DNA of 64,000 bases from CAWBVG01 sp963792175 (lineage in GTDB: Bacteria > Acidobacteriota > Vicinamibacteria > Vicinamibacterales > CAVVIG01). The DNA lies in NCBI GenBank assembly GCA_963792175.1, contig CAWBVG010000024.1, forward strand, positions 62,001 to 126,000, given 5' to 3'. The notes beneath the pieces are model-generated. The model was not told the DNA's origin, ran no database searches, and saw only the letters and a program-made list of their open reading frames with translations. A program made the translations under genes and the position numbers. Shown here one piece after another: positions 37,530-45,751 of the stretch (position 1 is its first letter; every line of letters starts with the position of its first letter).

Positions 37530-39952
37530 TTGGCCAAACGACGCAAACCGGCGGATCGATCGCTCTTCGACGGGATCGACGCCGTGGAGCCGGACGCCGG
37601 ACGCGACGCCGTCATTCGCGGCACGCTGCTCGGCGGTACCGGACCCGGCGGCACCGCCAACGTCGCGCTGCACGACGCGGCGCAGTCGCGCTATCTCAAT
37701 TACGCGCTGTCGGTCATCACCGCGCGCGCGCTGCCAGACGTCCGCGACGGTCTCAAGCCGGTGCAGCGCCGCATCCTCTTCACGATGTGGCAGCAGAACC
37801 TCACGTCGGACGTGAAGCATCGCAAGTGCGCGAAGGTGGTCGGCGACGTGATGGGCAGCTACCATCCGCACGGCGACATGGCGTTGTACCAGACGCTCGT
37901 GCGCATGGCGCAGTCGTTCTCGCTGCGCTACCCGCTGGTGGACGGCTCCGGGAATTTCGGCTCGCTGGACGGCGACAGCGCCGCGGCCATGCGATACACG
38001 GAATGCCGTCTCGCCCGGGTCAGCGACGAGATGCTCAGCGAGATCGAGCAGACGACAGTCCCCTTCCGGCCGAATTACGACGGCACGAAGACCGAGCCTG
38101 TCGTCCTGCCGGCGCGCATCCCCAATCTGCTCGTCAACGGGACAACTGGCATCGCCGTCGGGATGGCCACCAATGTGCCGCCGCACAACCTCAACGAGGT
38201 GTGCACGGCGCTCATCAAGCTGCTGGACAACGAGGATCTGAGCAGCGCGCAGTTGTGCCGCTACATCAAGGGACCTGACTTTCCGACCGGCGGCCAGATT
38301 CTCAACTCCCAGGAAGAGCTGAAGGAGATCTACAAGACCGGCTCGGGATCGATCCGGCTGCGCGGCACCTGGGACATCGGGCCGGAAACCCGATCGACGA
38401 AGACCCTCTACATCGACAGCGTGCCGTATACCGTCAACAAGGCGCAGCTCGTCGAGCGGATTGCCGACGTCGTCATGTCCCGCAAGCTGCCGCAGCTGCT
38501 CGACGTCAAGGACCTGTCGACCGAGGACGTGCGGATCGCGATCGAGATGAAGAAGGACGCCGACGAGAAGATGATCATGGCGTACCTCTTCAAGCACACG
38601 CCGCTGCAGATCAACTTCGCCGTCAACCTGACCTGCCTCATCCCCACCGAGAATCCGGAGGTCGGCAGGCCCGAGCGCCTCGATCTGAAGCAGATCCTGT
38701 GGCACTTCCTCCACTTCCGCCTCGAAGTGGTGACCAAGCGGCTGGAGCACGAGCTCGCCGCGCTCAGGAAGCGGATCCACATCCTCGAGGGCTTCGAGAA
38801 GGTCTTCGACGCGCTCGACGAGATCATCAAGCTGATTCGGAAGTCCGACGGCAAGGCCGACGCCGCCGAGAAGATCATGAAGCGGTTCGATCTGGACGCC
38901 GACCAGACCGACGCGATCCTCGAGCTGAAGATCTACCGGCTCGCGCGCCTCGAGATCCTGATCATCAGGAACGAGCTCGACGAAAAGCGCAAGCGCGCGC
39001 GCCAGATCGGCGGACTCCTCAAGGACGAAGAGAGCCGCTGGAAGCTGGTCCGCGGCGAGCTCGAGGAAGTGAGCAGCCGGTACGGCGACAAACGCCGCAC
39101 CACCATCGCCAGCGATTCCGGCGAGCCCGAATACACCGCCGACGACTTCATCGTCGAGGAAGACAACGTCGTCATCGTGTCGCGCGACGGCTGGGTGAAG
39201 CGTCAGAGGGAAGTGAAGGATCTGTCCACGACGCGGCTGCGCGAGGGCGATTCGGTGCTGGCGGCCTTTGCCGGCAGCACGCGCGCCTCGTGCGTGTTCT
39301 TCTCCAATTTCGGCGGCGCCTACAGCTGCCGGTTCATCGACGTTCCGGCGTCGACCGGGTATGGCGAACCGATCCAGAAGCAATTCAAGCTCAAGGACGG
39401 CGAACGCATCGTCGCCGCGATGAGCCTCGATCCGCGGGTTGCCGGTGTCGATCGTGGCGAAGAAGGAAGGGCGATGCCGCTCCCGTGCATGCCGTGGCGG
39501 TCTCCAGCGACGGCTACGCGCTTCGGTTCAACCTGGACGGATTTGTCGAGCCGAGCACGCGCTCGGGGCGCCGCTATGCGCGTCCGGCCGAGGGCGCCGA
39601 AATCCTCAACGTCGCCAGGCTCAGTGGCGGCGAGGTGCTCATCGCGGCGAGCGCGGAAGCCCGTGGCATCCTGTGCAAGGCCGATGAGGTGAACTTCCTG
39701 TCCGGTCCCGGGAAGGGCGTGCTGCTCATCAAGCTGGGGGAGGACGACCGTCTGCTGGGTGCGATTGCGTCGAGCGGCGACCGCGACCTGCTGACCGTCG
39801 AGACGACGCGCGGCGCCGAACAGACGATCAGCACGGGAAAATACGAGGTGACGGGCCGGGGCGGCAAGGGGCGCGAGCTCCTGCAGCGGGGCCAGTTCAC
39901 GCGAGTCGTCTGGCCGATGCCGGAGGCTCCACCTCCGCTCTCAGACAGCTAG
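37530..39952 (+). CDS. parC: type IIA topoisomerase A subunit, ParC/GyrA (frameshift)
   Basis: The DNA-cutting subunit of a type IIA topoisomerase, about 807 aa. It has SRYLNYALSVITARALPDVR, GLKPVQRRILFTMW, DVMGSYHPHGDMALYQTLVR and the active-site tyrosine context SAAAMRYTECRLARVSDEM. The tower and coiled coil follow (LEGFEKVFDALDEIIKLIR). The C-terminal beta-pinwheel blades are seen (VVIVSRDGWVKRQREVKDLS, AVSSDGYALRFNLDGFV, GKGVLLIKLGEDDRLLGAI). Two extra bases near 39445-39475 split the last part. It starts with TTG at 37530. ParC is preferred over GyrA because a matching B subunit lies nearby and not in a gyrBA operon, but that is a weak argument. Confidence 0.88.
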
Positions 39953-40050
39953 CCCCTAGCCCCGATGCCCTACTCGGCATCTGACGACAGCTAGCCCCGA
40001 GGCCCTACTTGGCTTCTGACGACAGCTAGCCCCTAGCCCCAGCCCCGACT
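39949..40050. repeat. TAGCCCC repeat with three longer direct copies after parC
   Basis: The parC stop TAG lies in GACAGCTAGCCCCTAGCCCC. A larger unit of about 38 bp, GACAGCTAGCCCC... then GCCCTACT-GGC-TCTGAC, is present two to three times (starting near 39946, 39986 and 40022) with small changes. Confidence 0.7.
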
Positions 40051-40173
40051 GAAGTACAATGGCCCTGGTGGCTCCGCCTAGGAGCCCCGGCTCGAACGCT
40101 GCACACTTGGCTGGATCCTCCAGCCGCTGTCGTTCTAGCGAATTCCTCAACACAGTCAACGCAAGGAACCGGT

Positions 40174-41718
40174 TTGCCCACTCAAGATCGTCTGAACATC
40201 GCAGTATTCATCGACTTCGACAACATCGAAATCGGCGTCAAGACCACCCTCGGCCAGCAATTCGACGTCGGCGCCATCCTCGACGCCATCAAGGAACGCG
40301 GCGAGGTCGTCACCAAGATCGCCTACGCCGACTGGACGCGCTCCGGCGAATACAGCCGGTCGCTGACCCAGCACGCCATCCGCCTCGTTCAGCGCAACAT
40401 GACGCCTGGCGGCGACAAGAACGGCGCCGACATCAACCTGGCGCTCGACGCGCTCGAGATGGCGTTCACTCATCAGCACATCAACGCCTACGTCATCGTC
40501 GGCGGCGACAGCGACTTCCTGTCGCTCGTCGAAAAGCTCAAACAATACGACAAGAAGGTGTTCGTGGTCGGCGGCCGCGCGTTCACGAGCATGATCCTGC
40601 AGCGGAACTGCCACGAGTTCATCGCCTACGAGAACCTGCACGGCGTCCGCAAGCAGGCGGCGAGAACCGGACGGCCGATGCCGGCGTCGGCGGCGAGCGC
40701 CCCGCTCACACAGGCGGTTCCGCTGGTGCGCCGCGCGCTGAAGATCCTCGCCGATCGCGAGGTGTCGCCGCAGACCGGCCTGCTGAAGAGCACGCTGCTG
40801 CAGCTCGACTCCACGTTCTCCGAGCGGAACTACGGCGCTTCGTCTTTTCTCGACTTTGCCGAGAAGCTCGCGCAGGCGGGCGTCGTCACGCTGAAGCACG
40901 CCGGCCGCAGCGTGATGGTGGAGCTCAACGAAAGCTTCGACGAGAACGCGCTGAAGGCGGCCACCACCGACGGCGCCGCGCTGCCGCCGTCGACGGAAGG
41001 CTTCGGTGCGCCAAGGCCGGCGTCAGATGGCACGGGCGAGGGCGCACCGTCTTCGCCGGATGGCTTCGCCGCTTCGAGGCCGCCACTGCCTGAAGTCGCC
41101 GGCGGTCAACGGCCGCCGTCGACGGAGATGCCGGCGCAGGTCGGCGACAACGCCGAAGGCGTCCGCGTCGTCGGGCGCATCCTGACCGCCGCCAGAAGCG
41201 CACGGTGGCCGATGTATCTGCGCAACGTCAAACAGATCCTTCGACAGACCGAGGGCGGTTTCGACGAGCGTCGCTACGGGTTCGGCGGCCTGATGGACTT
41301 GTTGAAGGCCTGCCAGCGCGAAGGCTTCGTCCGAATCGAGCGCGACCGCCGCGGCGGCCTGCGCGTCTTCCAGGGAACGCAGCTTCAAGGCGCGGCGGCG
41401 GTGGTCAGGCAGCCGATTCTTCCGCAGCCGGACGTCGAAGACACCTACGAGTCGCAGCCGATCGAAACCCGGACGAGCGACACGTCGGTGGCGGAGGAAC
41501 TGCCGGAGATCGAGGAGTCGGCGCCGCAACCGGATTTGATCGACACGACGGCGGAGCTGCTCGGACGCGCCAAGCCGAAGCCACGCCGCGCGCGAGTGGC
41601 GCGGCCGACGGGAACGGTCAAGAAGGCGGCCGCGGCGAGGAAGCCGGCGGCTCGTCGCTCGACGACGCGCGGGAGAAAAGCGTCGAGCAGCGACGCTGGC
41701 AGTAACAGCGAAGGGTAG
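40174..41718 (+). CDS. NYN-domain RNase-like protein with two LOTUS/OST-HTH domains
   Basis: A 514-aa cytosolic protein. The NYN (PIN-like, LabA/MARF1-type) domain spans residues 1-150: NIAVFIDFDNIEIG, GDKNGADINLALDALEMA, YVIVGGDSDFLSLVEKLKQY, with the acidic residues expected of a metal-dependent nuclease. Two OST-HTH/LOTUS domains follow: ALKILADREVSPQTGLLKST ... RNYGASSFLDFAEKLA, and RYGFGGLMDLLKACQREGFV. A Ser/Pro-rich linker separates them, and the Lys/Arg/Ala tail (KPKPRRARVARPTGTVKKAA) could bind nucleic acid. It is probably an RNA-binding nuclease; targets unknown. It starts with TTG at 40174. Intact. Confidence 0.82.
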   Translation: MPTQDRLNIAVFIDFDNIEIGVKTTLGQQFDVGAILDAIKERGEVVTKIAYADWTRSGEYSRSLTQHAIRLVQRNMTPGGDKNGADINLALDALEMAFTHQHINAYVIVGGDSDFLSLVEKLKQYDKKVFVVGGRAFTSMILQRNCHEFIAYENLHGVRKQAARTGRPMPASAASAPLTQAVPLVRRALKILADREVSPQTGLLKSTLLQLDSTFSERNYGASSFLDFAEKLAQAGVVTLKHAGRSVMVELNESFDENALKAATTDGAALPPSTEGFGAPRPASDGTGEGAPSSPDGFAASRPPLPEVAGGQRPPSTEMPAQVGDNAEGVRVVGRILTAARSARWPMYLRNVKQILRQTEGGFDERRYGFGGLMDLLKACQREGFVRIERDRRGGLRVFQGTQLQGAAAVVRQPILPQPDVEDTYESQPIETRTSDTSVAEELPEIEESAPQPDLIDTTAELLGRAKPKPRRARVARPTGTVKKAAAARKPAARRSTTRGRKASSSDAGSNSEG

Positions 41719-41726
41719 CGGGGCTG

Positions 41727-41792
41727 GCGTAGCTGATTTTATGCACGGCGCAACCTCACCGGTCCGTGCATGAAATCGATCTGACCCCGCTG
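41727..41792. repeat. GGGGTC-family palindrome at the end of the VWFA-TPR gene
   Basis: On the minus strand GCGGGGTCAGATCGATTTCA plus TGCACGG is matched by an imperfect reverse complement ending AGCCCCGC. The inner arms CATGCACGG and CCGTGCAT pair exactly. The VWFA-TPR frame reads through this element without a stop. Confidence 0.7.
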
Positions 41793-44586
41793 TTCGCTCC
41801 AGGTAGTCGACCCACTGCTTGACGAGCGGCAGCTGCGGACCGCCGGCCTTTTCGTACCGGTCCGCGTAGGCTCGCGCGAGCTTGATGTCCTCCGCACGGC
41901 CGTGGACGACGGCGCCTTCCGAGTGCACGGTGTAAATCCACTGCACCGCCATGTAGTAGGCGTCGCGATCGTCCTCGCGCTCGGAGATGTATCGTTCGAG
42001 CGTTCGCACCGCTTCGCGGCCGCGGCCGAACGTGCCGTAGAGCAGCGCGAGCGGCTTGGTGAAGCGTGGGTCGGTCGGCCATTTGCCGACCGCCTCTTCG
42101 AGAATCGTCCTCGCGGCGCCGAGGTCGCGCTCGCGCATCAAGGCGTCGCCCAGCCACTGGTAAACCTGCGGGTAGTCGGATCCGTCGATGAGGGCGGTCT
42201 GCCACGCGCTCGCCGCCTCGAGGTTGCGGCCGGCCGCGGCGAACGCCGCCGCCAGGTACACCAGCGGCACCGTGCTGTCGCCATCAGGACTGATCGCCTT
42301 CTTGAAGCTCGCCTCGGCTTTCGGGTAGTCGCCGCGGGTCAGGAAGCCGATTCCCTCGTCGAACGGTTGCTTGATCTCCGACGCGACGCGGCTGCTGAAC
42401 TGGTCGAGCACCTCGGGCTTGATCGCATCGTCACGTTTGAACGGCCCGGCGAGCGCCGCCTCGTCGACCGGCAGGAAGAGCTCGCTGTCCACTGACACCG
42501 CGCCAAGTCCTTCAGCGGACGTCATCAGCACCTTCGGCGGCGCGATTTCGAACGGCCGCGTGAGCGTCTTCACGGCCTTGCCCTGCTCGGAGAAAATCGC
42601 GCGCAGCACATACTTGCCTGGCGGCAGCTGGTTGACCTGCAGCTTGGTCGAGAAGATCACCCGCTCGTCGCCGGCGGGATACGGCGGCGCGTCGAGGTTG
42701 ATCAGCGCCGGCGCATCGGCCTTGGTCGCCACCTCGTACTCCGCGGTGACACCCGGCGCCCTCGCCCCGTAGACCTCGACGTAGCCGTGAAGCATGCCGA
42801 ACGTGACGGTGTACCCGATGGTCGGCGTCAACAGCTGGCCGGCGTCGTGCGGACCGCCGGCCATCAGCTCGCTGAACGCGAGTCCGCCGGCGTTCGGCAA
42901 CGCCGCGTGAATCTCGTGCTCGATGCTGCCGACTCGATCGCCTTCGGCGACGGCCAGCTTCAGGTTGTAGGTGCCAGGCGGCAGGCTGGCGCCCGCGTTG
43001 TACTGCAGCGGCGAGGGGACGCCATTCATCACCGGTGACGCCCGCACGTCGAACGCCTTGGTCTCGATCTGTTTGCCGGTCGCGTCGGAAATCACATAGC
43101 CGACCGAGACGACTTTCGGCGTCGGGTAATCGTTCCCGATGTCGGTATGGATCAGGAGCTGGACCTTATCGCGCTCCGGACCCTGCAGCGAAAACGACGC
43201 GACGCGCAGCGGCAGCGCCGAGGACAAGCAGCGGCGAGCCGAGCGCGGCCGCCATCGCGCGGCGCGGAGAGCGCGCGGCCCGCACCGCGGCTTCATCCGA
43301 CGGCGCGTTGAGAATCTGCCGGCGCGATCGCACCGACGCACCGCGGCGCGGCACGTCGACGCGAATCGGATGCGGCTTGCCGTCGCGATCGCGCGGATCC
43401 GATTCCACCGCCAGCTGGTAGTAGCCGGAGAGCTCCGACTCGATCCGCGAGAACAGCGCCTCGCCGGAACCGGTGACCGTGAAGAGCGTGCCGCGCGACG
43501 CGCCCGCCAGCATGTCGAGCCCCTCGGTCGCCGCCCGGCGATCCGCGAACGGGTTCCGCGCCATGCGCGCGTCCGCGACGTCGAACAGCGCCTGATCGAG
43601 CTGCAGCGCGTACAGGCTGGTGCGCGCCGCCGCCGCCAGACTGCCGAGCTCGATCAATGTCGTCGACAGATCGCTCAACGATAAACCCTTCGGAGATGAA
43701 GATCAGCGTCTTGGGCGCGTCGATGGCGCGCAAACCGATGAACAGGTCGCGCAGCGCCTGGATCGTCTGGTCGGCCTCGTGTTTGGCGTCCATCGTGATC
43801 TGATGGATCTGCATCTCGACTTCCGCATAGCACGCTTCGCGGGCGCCCGGGCTGTTTTCCGCGGCGCACTCACGCTGCTGAATCTGCTTCAACGTTTCCG
43901 TGTCGCTCCGATCGACAACCTGGAGCGCCTCCGCCAGCCCGACGTTCTTGTTGATCAGGCCGCGCATGCACCGTCTTCTGACCGACCATTCGCGAAATCG
44001 TCTGTTTGATGCGGGCCCGGTCGGTCGTGAATGGCGTGGCCGGAGCGCCCGTCCCGATTCCCGCGACGGCGATGCGATCGGCCGGCTGCAGGCGGTCCAC
44101 GAAGGCATTGGCGGCCCTGGCGATCGCCAGCGCGCCGCCGAAGCGGATGTTCGGCTGGTCGATCGCCATCACGATCAACCGGCCGCCGATCGAGTTCTCG
44201 TTGGTGCTGTAACCCTCGGGCGGCGTGACGACAACCACCGGCTTCTCGTCGCCGCTGGTCAGCTGCACCCACTCCGCCGTCACCACGCGCCGCACGTTGT
44301 TGTCGATCCGGACGACGAAGTCGGCCGGCGTCAGGTTCGTGATCGGCTTGCCGTTGGTGTCGACGACGGTGACGTCGAGCGACGTCACTTCGACCGACGA
44401 CTTGAACGCCGGCTGCGGCGGCTGTTGCGCGAACGCCGTCACGAAAAGCAAACCGCAGAGACCGCAGAATACGCAGAGAAAAATGATGGTCTTTGCTCTG
44501 CGACCTCTGCGCCTGCCAGGCCGTCGCTCGCTCACCACATCGCGAGCGAAGGCTGGTGCGCCGCGGTTAAAGGGTTGACGCGTCAT
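41756..44586 (-). CDS. VWFA-related protein with C-terminal TPR region (frameshifts)
   Basis: A secreted protein of about 940 aa rebuilt from four frames (breaks near 43990, 43683 and 43215). The hydrophobic signal (IIFLCVFCGLCGLLFVTAFA) is encoded by a repeat. Next come VEVTSLDVTVVDTNGKPITN, a VWA-like domain (LIVMAIDQPNIRF in the metal-site position, APKTLIFISEGFIVE) and the typical SELSGYYQLAVESDPRDRDG. A long beta-rich region precedes TPR units (FDEGIGFLTRGDYPKAEASF, YQWLGDALMRERDLGAARTI). The open frame continues past 41800 through a palindrome and over the NYN gene, which I reject; a one-base correction ends it at 41756. The start ATG 44586 overlaps the upstream stop (ATGA). Confidence 0.75.
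44440..44520. repeat. GCAGAGACC 9-bp repeat coding a signal peptide
   Basis: Plus strand CCGCAGAGACCGCAGAATAC then GCAGAGA, followed by CTCTGCGACCTCTGCGCC, which pairs with it. Read on the minus strand these units encode FLCVFCGLCG, the core of the export signal of the VWFA-TPR protein. Confidence 0.65.
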
Positions 44587-45745
44587 TTGGCGGTCGTCGC
44601 CCGGTATCCCTGGCGGGCGCGCACCTCGTGATGGCCGTCCACTTCGACCTTGATCTTGCGCCACACATCGTCGTGCTTGGTGTTGGTCGGCTCGTAGCCG
44701 AGCAGGTACTGGTTCGACAGCTCGTCGAGCAGGTCCGCGAACGAGTCGTGGAGCTCGTCGATGCTGTCGGTGAACAGCGCGCGTCCCCCGGTCGGGTTCG
44801 CCAGGCGTTCCATGACTTTCTTCAGCGTCTCGAGCGTGACGCCGCGGCCCTGACCGATCATGTAGAGCGTCACGTCGCTGGACTGGAGGCGGCGCTCGAC
44901 GTCGTTGATCGTCGCGTGGCTCCCCTGGTCCTCGCCGTCAGTGAACACGATCAGCGCCTTGCGTCCCGTCTGGCGGCCCAGCATCTCGACGCCGCGCAGG
45001 ATGACGTCGTAGAGCGCGGTGGATCCCCACGGCGCCAGCCGATCCACGGCCCTGGAGCGCTCCGCCACATCGCCAGCCTTGCGCGTCAGCGTGAAGATGC
45101 TGTCGTTGAATCCCAGCAGCGTGACGAGATCCTGATTCGGCACGTCCTTGAGGAATTCCTTGACCGCCGTCTTCAGCTTCGGCATCGCCGGCGTCATGCT
45201 GCCCGAGATGTCGATGGCGACGACGATCTCGAGCGGCACGTCTTCGGAGGTGAAGTGGGTGATCCCCTGCGGCTTGCCGTCTTCCAGCACGCGGAAGGCG
45301 CCTCGCGGCAGGTTGCGGACGAAACGGCCGTGTCCATCGCTGACCGTCACCGTGACCTGCACGACGTCGACGTTGACCTTCTCGGTGACACTCACCGCCT
45401 TCGTGCGGATCGTCTGGACGGCGCGGCCGCCAGCCGTCAGCGTCGCGACCGCGCGTACCTGGTGTTCACCGAGCGCGGGCCCGGCATCCCATTCGCACTC
45501 GAACGGCGGACGCGTCAAGGCGCAGACCTGCCGGCCGTCGACGAAGAACGTCATGCTCGAGGCGGCCTCGGCCGGGACGATGCTGGCGCGCAGCAGCGTG
45601 GGTCCGCTGACGTAGCTGTCTTCGCCCGGCGAGAGAATCTTCAGCTGCGGAGCGGAATCGGGCGCCTGCGCGGACACCATCAGCGCAAGGCCGAAAGCCG
45701 CCGCACCACCGCGCCCGTCACGCTCGCTGTGCGCATTCTGGCCAT
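44583..45745 (-). CDS. VWFA-domain secreted protein (frameshift in signal region)
   Basis: About 387 aa. Signal pieces lie in two frames (MARMRTASVTGAVV, then AAFGLALMVSAQA), with a slip near 45695. An Ig-like N-terminal region follows (LKILSPGEDSYVSGPTLLRA), then VNVDVVQVTVTVSDGHGRFV, FRVLEDGKPQGITHF, the complete metal site motif AIDISGSMTPAMPKLK, FTDGEDQGSHATINDVE and the family ending DELSNQYLLGYEPT. It is the middle gene of a three-gene minus-strand unit: 6 bp after the upstream stop and overlapping the next start. Function unknown; probably surface or periplasmic binding. Confidence 0.82.
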
Positions 45746-45751
45746 CCTGCC

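Noticed and set aside
40053..40173. tRNA-like fold before the NYN gene
   Set aside because: The segment has GC-rich short stems (GGCTCC...GGAGCC), but no T-loop GTTC pattern or acceptor pairing of the right length.
41023..41756. Extension of the VWFA-TPR protein over the NYN gene
   Set aside because: The NYN-LOTUS frame is clearly real on the other strand, and the extension has no recognisable domain.
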